A DNA stretch of 64,000 nucleotides from Cymbidium sinense (taxonomy: Eukaryota; Streptophyta; Magnoliopsida; Asparagales; Orchidaceae). Of the stretch, positions 12,395-24,240 are shown in pieces. The position numbers and the translations under genes were made by a program. Under the pieces are notes generated by a model, which was not told where the DNA came from, did no database searches, and worked only from the letters and a program-made list of their open reading frames with translations. The first letter of the stretch is position 1, and the number at the start of each line of letters is the position of its first letter. The stretch covers positions 102,751-166,750 of the forward strand of contig JAKCPB010001418.1 in assembly GCA_021442155.1 (NCBI GenBank), in the 5' to 3' direction.

Positions 12395-13340
12395 TTTAGG
12401 TTTATTTAGTTTATTTCATAAATTATTTTAGTTTATTTTATTTTTTATTTTTATTTAGTTTAGTTTATCTACTTTAGGTTTATTTGTTTTAGTTTAGATT
12501 TTTTCATTTTAGTTTATTTTTTAAGTTTAGGTTTAGGTTTATGTTTATTTTTTAGTTTAGTTTTATTTTTATTATATTTTTTAGGTTTAATTTTTATTTT
12601 TTTATTTTTTTAGGTTTAGGTGTTAGGTTTTTATTTTAGGTTAATTTTTAGGTTTTATTTTTTTAGTTTATTTTTAGGTTTATTTTTAATTTATTTTATT
12701 TTATTTATTTTAGGGTTTAAGATTAATTTATTTTAGGTTTAGTTTAGGATTTATTTATTTTAGTTTAGTTTATTTTGTGTAGGTTTAGGCTTATTTTATT
12801 TTTATTTTAGGTTTACAGTTTTTTTTAGTTTAGGGTTTAGCCTTTATTTTTCATTTATTTTTAGGTTTTATTTTTAAGTTTATTATTTAGGGTTTAGGTT
12901 AGGGTTTAGGGTTCAGGGTTTTGGGTTTTGGGTTTTGGGTTTTGGGGTTTAAGCTTTCAGGGTTTAGGGTTATTTAGGGTTTAGGGTTTAGGGTTTAAGG
13001 TTTAGGGTTTAGTGTTTAGGCTTTAGCGTTTACACTTTTTAAAGTTTATGAAGGGTTAATTTAGGGTGTAGGGTGTAGGGTTTAGGCATTAGGGTATAGT
13101 GTTTAGGTTTTTAGGCTTTAGCGTTTAGGGTTTAGGGCTTAGGGTAAGGGTTAGGGTTTTGGGTTTACTGTTTAGGGTTTAGGGTTGTTGGTTTATGGTT
13201 CAGGCTTTTGGGTTAGTTTTAGTGTTTAGGGTTTAAGGTTTAGGGTTTAGGGTTTAGGGTTTAGGGTTTGGGGTTTAGGGTTTAGGGTTTAGGATTTAGG
13301 GTTAGGGTTTAGGGTTTAAGGTTTAGGGTTTTTTTTTTTT

Positions 13341-13361
13341 AAAAAAAAGTAAACTCATAGG
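13341..13361 (+). repeat. Anchor motif copy
   Basis: AAAAAAAAGTAAACTCATAGG; it occupies the same place in copy B as the anchor at 10427 does in copy A. Confidence 0.75.
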
Positions 13362-15343
13362 TTTATGTTTATTTAGTTTCTTTAATTTTTTTCTTATTTA
13401 GCTTTATTTTTTTATTTAGTATACTTTATTAATTCAGTTTAGGTTTTCTATTTTAGTTTCTTTTTTAGGTTTAGGTTTAGGTTTTTGTTCATTTTTTAGT
13501 TTAGTTTTATTTTTATTTTATGTTTTATTTTTAGGTTTATGTTTAGGTTTTTAATTTATTTTTTTAGGTTTAGGTTTTAGATTTTTATTTTAGCTTTATT
13601 TTTAGGTTTAATTTTTATTTTAGCTAAGTTTTAGGTTAATTTTTAGTTTATTTTACTTATTTAATTTAGGGTTTTGGTTTAGTATATTTAGGTTTAGGTT
13701 TAGGTTTTATTTATTTTATTTTATTTTATTTTATATTCTGTTTAGGTTTATTTTATTTTGTTTATTTTTAGTTTTGGTTTTATTTTTTTATTTATTTTTA
13801 CATTTTTCTTAGGTTTATTTTTTACATTTAGGTTTTTTTTTTATTTTGTTTTATTTTATTTTAATTTATTATTTATTTTAGATTTAATTTTTATTTTATT
13901 TAAGTTTTTTATTTTTTAGGATTATTATATATTTTTTTAGTTTAGTTTGGGTTTTATTTATTTTATTTTAGTTTAGTTTTAGTTTTATTTTGTTTTTAGG
14001 TTTAGGTTTAGGTTTAGGTTTTACTTTAGGTTTTTATTTTTTTAAAATTTTTTATTTAATTTAAGTTTAGGTTTTCTATTTATTTTATTTTTAGGTTTTA
14101 TGTAATTTTGGTTTATGTTTTTAGTTTTTAGGGTTTAGGGTTTAACATTTTGAGTTTAAGGTTTAGGGTTTAGGGTTTAGTGTTTAGGGTTTAGGGTTTT
14201 AGGTTTAGGGCAAAGGGTTTAGGGTTTAGGGTTAGCTTAAGGTTTAGGGTTAGTTTAGAGTTGATGGTTTAGGGTTTAGGGTTAGGACTTAGGCCTTAGG
14301 GTTTAGGGGTTTTAGGGTTTAGGGTTTAGGGTTTAGGGGTTTTAGGGTTTAGGGTTTAGGGTTTAGGGTTTAGGATTTTAGGGTTTAGGGTTTAGTGTTT
14401 AGGGTTTAGGGTTTATGGTTTAGGGTTTAGGGTTAGTTTAGGGTTTAGGGTTAGTTTATGGTTTAGGGTTTTATTTTAAGTACTAGGTTTATTTAGGTTA
14501 TTTAGTATATTTTATTCATTTTAGGTTATTTTATTTTTTATTTTTATTTATGTTTATTTTTTATTTTTATTTAGTTTTGTTTGTCTACTTTAAGTTTATT
14601 TATTTTAGTTTAGATTTTTTTATTTTAGTTTATTTTTTAAGTTTAGGTTTAAGTTTATGTTTAAATTTTAGTTTAATTTTATTTTTATTATATTTTTAGG
14701 TTTAAGATTTTTTTTTACTTTTTTGTTTTAGGTGTTAGGTTTTTAGTTTATGTTTATTTTTAGTTTATTTTATTTTATTTAGTTTAGGGTTTAGGGGTAG
14801 TTTATTATAGGTTTAGGTTTCAGTTTTATTTATTTTAATTTAGTTTATTTTAGTGTAGGTTTTGGTTTATTTTATTTTTTTTTTAGGTTTAGGTTTTCTT
14901 TAGTTTAGCATTTTATTTTATTTTTATTTCTTTTAGGTTTATTATTTAGTTTAGGTTAGGGTTTAGGGTTAGTTTAGTTGAGTTGAGGCTTAGGTTTAGG
15001 GTTTTAGGGTTTAAGCTTTTAGGGTGTAGGGTTTAGGGTTTAGGGTTTAGGGTTATTTAGGGTTTAGGATTTAGTGTTTAGGGTATAGGGTTTAGGGTTT
15101 AGGGTTTAGGCTTTCTAAAGTTTAGGATTTCTAAGTTTAGTTTTTTAGGTTTAGGTTTAGGGCTTAGGGTTTAGGTTTAGGTTGGTTTGAGTTTAGGTTT
15201 AGTTTTAGTATTTAGGTTTAGGTTTAGGGTTTCTTAGTTAGTTTGATTTTTAGGGTTGTAGGTTTAGGGTTTAGTCTGATTTTAGGCTTAATGTTTAGGA
15301 TTTATGGTGTAGGGTTTAGGGTTTAAGGTTTAGTGTTTTTTTT

Positions 15344-15370
15344 TAAAAACAAATTAAGAAACTGGTAGGT
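15344..15370 (+). repeat. Anchor motif copy
   Basis: The core reads AAATTAAGAAACTGGTAGG, with one T lost from the middle of the consensus. GGG-rich repeat lies left and AT-rich repeat right. Confidence 0.8.
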
Positions 15371-16397
15371 TTAGGTTTATTTAGTTTATTTAGAATATTT
15401 GTTATATTATTTTTGATTATTTTATTTTTTATTTTTATTTAAGTTTATTTTTTGTTTTTATTTAGTTTAGTTTATTTATTTTAGGTATATTTATTTTAGT
15501 TTAGGCTTTTTAGTTTAGTTTGTTTTTGAGGTTTAGGTTTATGTTTATGTTCATTTTTTAGTTTAGTTTTATTTTTGTTTTATTTTTCAGATTTAGGTTT
15601 TATTTTTTATTTTTTGGTTTAGGTTTATATTTTTATTTTATTTTTTTTGGTTTAGGTGTTAGGTTTTTATTTTAGCTTTATTTTCAGGTTTAATTTTTTT
15701 AGCTTAGGTTTAGGTTTATTTTGAGTTTATTTTATTTATTTAGTTTGTGGTTTTGGTTTAGTATATTTGAGGGTCAGGTTTAGGTTTTTTTTATTTTAGT
15801 TTATTTTATTTTAGTTTATGTTTAGGTCTATTTTAGCTTGTTTATTTTTTGGTTTAGGTTTTATTTTACTTTAGGGTTTAGGTTTTATTTTTTAGGTTTA
15901 GTTTAGCTTTTTTTAAGGTTTATTTTTTAGGTTTAGTTTTTTATTTAGTTTTTATTTTATTTTATTTTTAATTTATTTTAGATTTAGTTTTTATTTTATT
16001 TAGGTTTTTTATTTTTAACTTTATTTATTTTTTAGTTTAGTTTGGGTTTTATTTATATTATTTTAGTTTAATTTTTACTTTTAAGTTTAGGTTTAGGTTT
16101 ATGCTTTAATTTAAGCTTTTATTTTATTTTATTTTTTATTTAATTTAGGTTTAAGTTTTTTGATTTATTTATTTTTAGGTTTTATGTAGTTTAGGTTTAG
16201 GTTTTAGGTTTTTAAGTTTTTATGGTTTAGGGTTTAAGGTTTCAGGTTTAGGGTTTAGGGTTTGGGGTTTAGTGTTTAGGGTTTGGGGTTGTAGGTTTTA
16301 GGCTTTAGGGTTTAGACTTTAGACATTACGGTTTAGTTTTTATGGTTAGGGTTTACGGTTAGTGGTTATTTATTTATTTTATTTATTTATTTATTTT

Positions 16398-16417
16398 TAA
16401 ATTAAGTAAACTGGTAG
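16398..16417 (+). repeat. Anchor motif copy
   Basis: AAATTAAGTAAACTGGTAG; the left neighbour here is a TTTATTTA run rather than a T-run after GGG repeat. Confidence 0.8.
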
Positions 16418-17409
16418 TTTGTTTAGTTTATTTAATTTATTTTTTAGTTATTTTAGTGTATTTTATTTTTATTTTTATTTAGGTTTATTTTTATTTTTAT
16501 TTATCTTAGGTTTATTTATTTTATTTTAGGTTTTTTATTTTAGTTTATTTTTTAGGTTTAGGATTAGGTTTATGCCTTTTTTTCAATTTAGTTTTATTTT
16601 TAATTTATTTTTTAGGTTTAGGTTTTATTTTTTATTTTTAGGTTTAAGTTTAGGTTTTATTTTACTTGTTTATGTTTAAGTTTTTATTTTAGGTTTATCT
16701 CAAGGTTTTATTTTTTTAGTTTATGTTTAGGCTCATTTTTAGTTTATTTTATTTTATTTAGTTTAATATTATGTTAGCGTTTATATTATTTTAGGTTTAG
16801 AGTTAGGTTTTATTTATTATAGTTTAGTTTATTTTAGTTTAGGTTTAGGTTTATTTTATTTTAATTTTATGTTTAAGGTTTTTTTTTAGTTTAGGGTATA
16901 GGTTTATTTTTTTATTTATTTTTAGGTTTTATTTTTAGTTTTTTTAGTTTTTATTTTATTTTATTTTTCATTTATTTTATTTTTATTTTAGGTTTAGTTT
17001 TATTTTATTTAAGATTTTTTATTTTTTTAATTTAGTTTAGGTTTTGATTTATTTTATTTTAATTTAGGTTTTTATTTTTTATTTTATTTTCTTTTTTATG
17101 TTTAGGTTTTAGCTTATGTTTTTATTTTATTTTATTTTTTTGGTTTTTTTATTTATTTTATTTTTAGGTTTAGCTTTTTAGCTTTATAGAGTTGAGGGTA
17201 AGTTAAGCATTTAGGGTGTAAGATTTAGGGTTCAGGGTTTATGGTTTTGGGCTTAGGGTTTAGGTTTTATGGTTTAGGATTTAGGGTTTAGGGTTTTAGG
17301 GTTTAGGGTTTATGGTTTAGGATATAGGGGTTTTAGGAATTAGGGTTTGGGGTTTAGGGTTTAGGTTTTAGGTTTAGGGCTTAGGTTTTAGTTTAGGGTT
17401 TAGGGTTTT

Positions 17410-17838
17410 TTGATTATTTAACATAGAACAAATTTGGATTCAACATTTGTTTTTTTTTATTTCATCAACCAAGTAGCACACTAAGTTTTCTAAGACACAA
17501 GTCATGACATAGATCAAAAATGAGCATGCATACAACAAATCCAAAACCCTAGAATTCTCTCTTATAAAACAGTTCCATAAGCAATTGGATCGACCATTCT
17601 CTAGTTTCTCCGGTTCCCATCAAAACCACCCCGTCTCTAGTTTGATCACCATCATATCGATCTCTCTCTCCCTCTGCCACCACCACTTTTGTTTTTTAGT
17701 CTCCATAACCACCCTTTGCGGCACCTCCATATCCAGACATCTAGATGCCCCACCACTTGTGATAGTTATTTGCCTTTCCTTTGCCTAGACTAAGCCGGTT
17801 GATAGTGATGTTCACGCCATCAAGGTTCTACCATTTAT
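17410..17838 (-). pseudogene. GRP fragment 2
   Basis: This is a second copy of the roughly 430-bp glycine-rich RNA-binding protein 3' fragment on the minus strand. The 3' UTR part (AACATAGAACAAATT, GTTTTCTAAGACACAAG, GAGCATGCATA, CAGTTCCATAAGCA) aligns closely with the copies at 8567 and 18406. The glycine-rich tail is damaged more than in fragments 3 and 4. A 67-codon frame on + across it (17585-17788) is only the antisense of this tail. The repeat to its right includes TTATTTTGTTACTTTAGG, which is also found to the right of fragment 3, so fragment and flank were amplified together. Confidence 0.75.
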
Positions 17839-18405
17839 AGGGTTTAGGTTTTATATAGGGTTATTAGGATTTAAGGTTTAGGTTTATTTTTTTATTTATT
17901 TTGTTACTTTAGGTTTCAGTTTAGGGTTTGGGGTTTAGGGTTTATGGTATAGGGGTAGGGTTTAGAGTTTAGGGTTTAGGATTTAGGTTTTAAGTTTTAT
18001 GATTTTAAGGTTTATGCTATCAAGGTTTAAGGTTTAGGGTTAGGGTTTAGGGTTTTAAGGGTTTTTTTAGAGTTGGTTTAGTTTAAGGGTTTAGGTTTAG
18101 GGTTTTAGGGTTTAGGTTAGAGTTAGAGGATTTAGGTTTAAGGTATTTTTTTTAAATTAAATTAGTAAATTGATAGTTTAAGTATTTAGTATATTTAGTT
18201 TATTTTTTTATGTATTTAGGGTTTAGGATTTAAGGTTTATGGTTTAGGATTTGGTTTTAGATTTAGGTTTAGGGTTTAGTTTAGGGTTTTGTTTAGTTTA
18301 GGTTTAGGGTTTAAGGTTTAGGGTTTTTAGTGTTTAGGGTTTAGGGTTTAGGATTTAGGTTTAAAGTTCAGGTTTTAGTTTATGATTTAGGGTTTTTGGT
18401 TTTTA
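17839..18405 (+). repeat. Telomere-like array between GRP fragments 2 and 3
   Basis: Mixed TTTAGGG and decayed repeat of constant orientation, with a decayed anchor (AAATTAAATTAGTAAATTGATAG) near 18143-18176. Confidence 0.85.
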
Positions 18406-18855
18406 TTTTAACAAAAAACAAATTCAAATTCAACATTTCTGCTTTTCGATTTCATCAACCAAGTAACACACCAAGTTTTCTAAGACACAAGTTACAACAA
18501 AGTTAAAAATTGAGCACGCATAGAGCAAATCCAAAACCCTAGATAACTAGAACCATCTCTACTATAAAGACATAGTTCCATAAGATGCAGATCCAATCAG
18601 TCATTCTTCAATTTCTCCAGTTCTCATCAGCACCACCTCGGCCTCTCGAGTTACGGGATGCACCATCACTCCCTCTACCACCACCACGGTTGTAACCTCC
18701 ATCGCTCCTCCCGCCACCATAACCACCCTTCACCAACATCTCCATATCCACCCTAGATCCCCACCATGATAGCGATAAGCCTCCATGCTCGCCTCCACCT
18801 CCGGATCTAGGCGAGGTTGATAGTGATGTTCTATTGTCAGGTTCTATCCATTTTA
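18406..18855 (-). pseudogene. GRP fragment 3 (clearest C-terminal tail)
   Basis: On the minus strand one frame runs uninterrupted through the glycine-rich tail and contains KGGYGGGRSDGGYNRGGGRG, then SRGRGGADENWRN and a stop. This is how the glycine-rich tail of a plant RRM-type RNA-binding protein would end. Upstream coding (to the right) is more decayed but keeps the start of the Gly-rich region. About 200 bp of A/T-rich 3' UTR follows, then an A-rich tract on the coding strand (TTTTATTTTAAC on +). No RRM core, start codon or promoter is present. It is a 5'-truncated pseudogene, about 1 kb from fragment 2. Confidence 0.8.
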
Positions 18856-21800
18856 GGATTTTGATTTAGGTTTAGGTTTATTAGGTTTTAGGTTTAATTT
18901 ATAATTTATTTTGTTACTTTAGGTTTAGGTTTAGGGTTTGTGGTTTATGGTCTACGGATTAGGGTTTGGCTTTAGCGTTTAAAGTTTCATCTATTTTAGT
19001 TTTATTTATTTTAGTTTAGGTTTATGTTTATTTTATTTTGTTTATTTTAGGTTTAGGTTTTTTTTTTCAGTTTAGGGTTTAAGTTTTTATTTTATTTTAT
19101 TTTAGGTTAATTTATTTTAGTTTAGGTTTTTATTTTGGTTTAAGTTTATTTTTTAGTTTAGTTTTATTTTTATTTTATTTTTTATGTTTAGGTTTTATAT
19201 TTTATTTTAAGGTTTAAGTTTAAGTTTTTATTTTATTTTTTTTTGGTTTAAGTTTTAGGTTTTACTTTTTAGTTTAGGTTTGGGTCTATTTTTAGTTTAT
19301 TTTATTTTATTTAGTTTAGGTTTAGGTTTAGGTTTAGGTTTTATTCATTATAGTTTAGTTTATTTTATTTTATGTTCAAGTTTATTTTATTTTTAATATT
19401 TTATTTTTATTTTAGATTTAGGTTTTTTTAGTTTAGGGTTTAAGTTTTATTTTTTATTTACTTTTAGGTTTATTTTTTAGCTTTAGATTTTATTTAGTTT
19501 TATTTGAAATTATTTTTATTTTATGTTTAGTTTTTGTTATATTTAAGTTTTTATTCTTAGGTTTATTTTATTTTTTTGGTTTAATTTAGTTTTTTATTTA
19601 CTTTAATTTTTTTATTTTTACTTTTTATTTATTTTATTTTTAAGTTTAGGTTTTGGTTTTAGTTTAGATTTTTATTTAATTTAATTTTATTATTTTGTTT
19701 TAGTTTTTATTTATTTATTTATTTTATTTTTAGGTTTCATTTAGTTTAGGTTTAGGTTTTTAGGTTTTTATTGTTTAATGTTCAGGGTTTTAGGGTTTAG
19801 GGTTTAGGGTTAGGGTTTTGGGTTTAAGGTTTAGAGTTTAGTGTTTAGGCTTTAGGGTTTTAGGGTTTTTAGGGCATATGGTTTAGGGTTTAGGGTTTAG
19901 GGTTTAGTGTTAGCTTAGAGTTTAGGGTTAGTTTAGGGTTTAGGGTTTAGGTTTAGGCTTTAGGCTTTAGTTTAAGGTTTTAGGTTTAATTAGGTTTTAG
20001 TTTAGTTTAGTTTAAGTTTATGGTTGAGTTTTAGTGTTTAGGGTTTAGGGTTTAGGGTTTAGGGTTTAAGGTTTAGGGTTTATGGTTTAGGGTATAGGGT
20101 TTGTTTAGGTTTTAGGGTTTAAGGTCTTTTAGGAATTAGGGTTTAGGGTTTTAAGTTTTGGGTTGTAGGTTTAGGGTTGTAGGTTTATGTTTTAGGGTTT
20201 AGGGTTAGTTTTTGGGCTTAGGGTTTAGTATTTAGAGTTTAGGGTTTAGGTTTTTTTTAAAAAATTATATAAATCAATTGGTTTAGGTTTATTTAGTTTA
20301 TTTTTCATTTATTTTAGTTTTTTTAGGTTTCTTTTTTATTTAGTTTAGATTATTTGCTTTAGGTTTATTTATTTTAGCTTATTTTATAGGTCTATGTGTA
20401 GTAGGTTTATGCTTCTTTTTTAGTTTTATTTTATTTTTTTTATTTTTTAGGTTTATGTTTATTTTTTATTTTGGTTTAGGTTTTGGTTTTATTTTATTTT
20501 TTAAAATTTAGGTATAAGGTTTTTTAGGTTTATTTTTTGGTTTATTTTTAAGTTTAGGTTTATGTTTATTTTTAGTTTATTTTATTTAATGTAGTATAGA
20601 GTTTAGGTTTAGTTTATTTTAGGTTTAGGTTTAGGTTTAGTTTATTTTAGTTTAGAGTATTTTAGTTTACGTTTATGTTTATTTTATTTTATTTATTTTA
20701 GTTTTATGTTTTTTTTAGTTTAGAATTTAAGTTTTATTTTTAATTTATTTTTATGCTTTATTTTTAGGTTTATTTTTAGGTTTAGGTTTTCATTTAGTTT
20801 TTATTTTATTTTATTTTAAGTTTATTATATTTTTATTTTATGTTTAGCTTTATTTTATTTAGGTTTTTTATTTTTTGTTTATTTTATCTTTTAGTTTAGT
20901 TTAGGGTTTTATTTATTTTATTTTACTTTAGTTTTTTTATTTTATTTTCTTTTTATGTTTAGGTTTAGGTTTTGGGTTTGGTTGGGGTTTTAGTTTTAGT
21001 TTTATTATTTATTTTGGTTTATTTCTTTTAGGTTTTTTAGTTTAGGTTTATGCTTTTAGTATTTTAGGTTTGGTTTATGTTTTTTTGGGGTTTAGGGTTA
21101 GTTTAGGGTTTAGGTTTAGGGTTAGGGTTATTTTTATTTTTATTTATTATTAATAGTAGGTTTAGGTTTATTTATTTATTTTTTGCTTATTTTATTTTAT
21201 TTTATTTAGTTTAGGTTTATGTTTAGGTTTAGATTTAAGCTTAGGTTTAGGTTTTATTTATTTTAGTTTATTTTATTTTAGTTTCAGTTTAAATTAATTT
21301 TTTTTTTTACTTTATGTTTAGTTTTTATTTTATTTAGGTTTTCTATTCTTAGGTTTATTTAATTTTTTAGGTTAATTTATGTTTTTAATTATTTTATTTT
21401 AGTTTATTTGATTAGTTTATTATATTTTATTTTAAGGTTTAGGTTTAGGTTTTAGTTTAGGTTTTTATTTTATTTTATTATTTTATTTTATTTGGGTATG
21501 TTTTTTATTTATTTAGGTTTAATTCTTAGGTTTAGGTTTTTAAGTTATTATGATTTAGGGTTTAGGGTTTTAGGTTTAGGGTTTTATGGCTTAAGGTTTT
21601 AGGGTTTAGGCTTTAGGGTTTAGGGTTTAGGGTTTAAGATTTAGTCTTTAGGGTTTAGGGTTTAGGGTTTAGGGTTTAAACTAGACATTAGGGTTTGTTT
21701 TATGGTAGTTAGGGTTTAAGTTTAGTTTATTAGTTTAGGTTTAGGTTTAGGATTTAAGGTTTAGATTTGGATTAGGTTTTAGGGTTTATTTAGTTTTAGG

Positions 21801-23121
21801 TTAGTTTAGCGTTGTGGTTATAGTTAGTTTATAGTTTAGGTTTAGGTTTAGTATAGATTTAATTTAGGGTTTTAGGTTTAACTAGTTTAGTTTTGTCTAG
21901 TTTAGTCTTTAGGTTTAGGGTTTTAGTTTAGGTTAGGTTAAGGATTTAGATTTATTTAAGATTTAGGTTTATTTTAATTTAGAATGATTTAAGTTTAGGT
22001 TTATTTTTTAGGTTAGTTATTAGGTTTAAGGTTTAGTTTAGGTTTATAGTTGTTTAGGGTTAGGTTATTTATTAGGTTTATTGAGTTAGGGTTTAGGGTT
22101 TAGGGTTTAGATTAAGTTAGTTTAGGTTTAGGTTTGGATTTAGTTTAGGGTTTTAGTGTTTATAGTTTAGGTTTAGTTTAGGTTTAGTTTAGGTTTTGGG
22201 TTTAGGGTTTAGGGTTAGTTTAGTTGTAGGGGTTTAGGGTTTTGTTTAGGATTTAGACTTTTTTTTTTTTAAGTTTATTTTTTTTTTTGTTGATTTATTT
22301 ATTTTAGGTTTATTTATTTTAGTTTATGTTTTTTATTTTGGTTAATTTTTTTAGGTTTAGGTTTAAGATTATGTTTAGTTTTTATTTAGGTTTTTTTATT
22401 ATATTTTTTATGTTTAGCTATTATTTTTTATTTTACTTTTTTAGGTTTAGCTTTAAGGTTTTTATTTTATTTTTTAGTTTTAGGTTTTAGGTTTTTATTT
22501 TAGGGTTTAGATTTAGTTTAGTTTAGGTTTAAGTTTAGGTTTTATTTATTTTAGTTTAGTTTATTTTAGTTTAGGTTTATGTTTATTTTGTTTTGTTTTT
22601 TTAGGTTTATGTTTTTTTTTAATTTGGTTTATTTATTTTTATTTATTTTTAGGTTTATTTTGGTTTAGGTTTTATTTAGTTATTATTTTATTTTGTTTTA
22701 GGTTTATTTTATTTTTATTTTCGTTTAGTTTTATTTTATTTAGGTTTTCTATTTTTATTTATTTTATTTTTTAGTTTAGTTTAGTGTTTTATTTATTTTA
22801 TTTTATTTTAGTTTTTGTTTTTCATTTAATTTTCTTTTTAGGTTTAGGTTTAGGTTTAGGTTTTAGTTTAGCTTTTTATTTTATTTGTTTTTATTATTTT
22901 ATTTTGGTTTATGTTTTTTAATTTAGTTAATTTTTAGGTTTTATTTAGTTTAGGTTTAGGTTTTTAGCATTTTAGGGTTTTGGGTTTTGGATTTTAGGGT
23001 TTTGGGTTTAGGGTTTTGGATTGTAGGTTTAGGATTTAGAGTTTAGGGTTTAGGGTTAGTTTTAAGGTTTACGATTTAGGGTTAGGGTTTTTTTATTTTT
23101 TACTTATAATTTTTATTTTTT

Positions 23122-23144
23122 TTAAATTAAGTAAACTGGTAGGG
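23122..23144 (+). repeat. Anchor motif copy (first of a close pair)
   Basis: AAATTAAGTAAACTGGTAGG, a perfect match to the consensus I use. Unusually, it is followed directly by GGG-type repeat instead of AT-rich repeat. Confidence 0.88.
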
Positions 23145-23211
23145 TTTAAGGTTTAGGGTTTAGGGTTTAGGATTTAAGGTTTAGGTTTTAAGGTTTAGTG
23201 TTTAAGGTTTT

Positions 23212-23235
23212 TTTTAACTAAGTAAACTGGTAGGT
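23212..23235 (+). repeat. Anchor motif copy (second of a close pair)
   Basis: AACTAAGTAAACTGGTAGG, about 90 bp after the previous anchor; the normal AT-rich repeat follows this one. Confidence 0.85.
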
Positions 23236-23727
23236 ATAGGTTTATTTAGTTTATTATTTATTTATTTATTTTATTTTATTTTATTTTATATTTTTATTTA
23301 GGTTTATTTTGATTTAAATTTTATTTAGTGTATTTATTTTAGGTTTATTTATTTTAGTTTATTTTTAGGTTTAGGTTTACGTTTATGTTTATTTTTATTT
23401 TTATTTTATTTTTTAGTTTAAGGTTTTATTTTTTTATTTTAGGTATATCTTTAGGTTTTATTTTATTTTTTTTTTAGGTTTAGGTTTTAGGTTTTATTTT
23501 AGGTTTTATTATTTTGTTTAGGTTTAGTTTTATTTTCATTTAATTTATTTTATTTAGTTTATTTAGGTTTAGGCTTTATTTATTTTGTTTAGTTTATTTT
23601 AATTTAGGTTTATGTTTATTTTATTTTGTTTATTTTATGTCTAGGTTTTTTTTTAGTTTAGGTTTAGGTATTATTTTTATTTATTTTTAATTTTATTTTT
23701 GGTTTAAGTTTTTATTTTATTTAGGGT

Positions 23728-24240
23728 TTTGTGCCACCATCCTTCAAGATCTTTGATGGTAGTGGGAGCTCAAGATAACATTACACTTTAGAGAGAGGTT
23801 ACAACAGTGGCGACAACACACTCTTATTAGTTTTTATCGGTGTTGCATTTGATTGGTATCTTAGGTTAGTTAGTTGAAGACTTTTCTAAGTTGGAGCACC
23901 TCTTCATCAAGAGGTTTCTTTGGAGCTCAATAAAGGGTGGTTGGCTGACGTTATTGTGAAACAAAACTCATTAGTCTCTTATTGATTCTCGGTGGCAACT
24001 TGAACATGAAGAACCATTGTCAGAAGCATGCCACTGAGATTCTTCTCAAAAATATCCATGGCCCAATTGATTTCATGCATAAGGGTTTTACCATTAAGAC
24101 ATTTGAGAAATTAATCAACAAGGCAGCTAGCCTATAAGAGGAAGCCAAACAGTTTCCCTTTCTAGACCAATCATAGAGCAAGGTGTTTGAGAAGCTAGGG
24201 ACGGTTGTGTTGGATAGAGAATGCGAGTTATGAGACTACA
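23728..24240 (+). pseudogene. Ty3/gypsy-type gag remnant, frameshifted
   Basis: This is the left part of a non-telomeric island. In separate frames it shows pieces expected of a plant Ty3/gypsy Gag in the right order: PPSFKIFDGSGSS at about 23734, GVAFDWYL at about 23839 (the AFDWY core of the retrotransposon gag domain), and KTFEKLINKAASL near 24095 followed by a stop and EEAKQF. At least two frameshifts and several stops interrupt it. No zinc knuckle and no LTR are recognised nearby. Gag packages element RNA; this copy cannot. It may belong to the same family as the Tat-type element at 45-54 kb, but no overlap allows a test. Confidence 0.6.

Larger units (their letters stand above)
12375..15353 (+). 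repeat. About 2.95-kb block, copy B of a direct duplication
   Basis: This is the second copy of the block at 9425-12375, with the same landmarks in the same order. Its anchors are at 12375 and 13341, with a decayed one near 14474. The following unit, from about 15353, resembles the second unit of the block (TTTTATTTTAGCTTTATTTT near 15670 compared with 10660 and 13580), so the tandem series may continue without the first unit. Confidence 0.8.
9000..17409 (+). repeat. Telomere-like array, block 2, organised in about 1-kb units
   Basis: The block alternates AT-rich TTTATTTTA repeat with TTTAGGG-rich patches. Each switch is marked by an anchor motif, at 9416, 10427, 11459, 12375, 13341, about 14474 (decayed), 15344 and 16398. 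Spacings are about 0.9-1.1 kb. Orientation is constant. This is the best-ordered part of the window. Confidence 0.9.
18856..23727 (+). repeat. Telomere-like array, block 3
   Basis: Alternating AT-rich and GGG-rich repeat of constant orientation. A decayed anchor lies at 20259-20281, and two clear anchors only about 90 bp apart at 23122 and 23212. The stretch from about 22650 to 23145 closely resembles 42200-42560 and 60250-60630, sharing TTTTTAGCATTTTAGGG and a TTTTTTAATTATTTTATT-like run before the anchor. 21700-22250 is a scrambled mixture of TTTAGTTTAGG and GGG units. Confidence 0.88.

Noticed and set aside
9000..17409. CRISPR-like array from regularly spaced anchor motifs
   Set aside because: Spacing is about 1 kb, the spacers are repeat DNA, and the context is eukaryotic.
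17585..17788. 67-codon + frame
   Set aside because: Antisense of the Gly-rich tail of GRP fragment 2; Ser/His/Pro-rich as expected of that strand.
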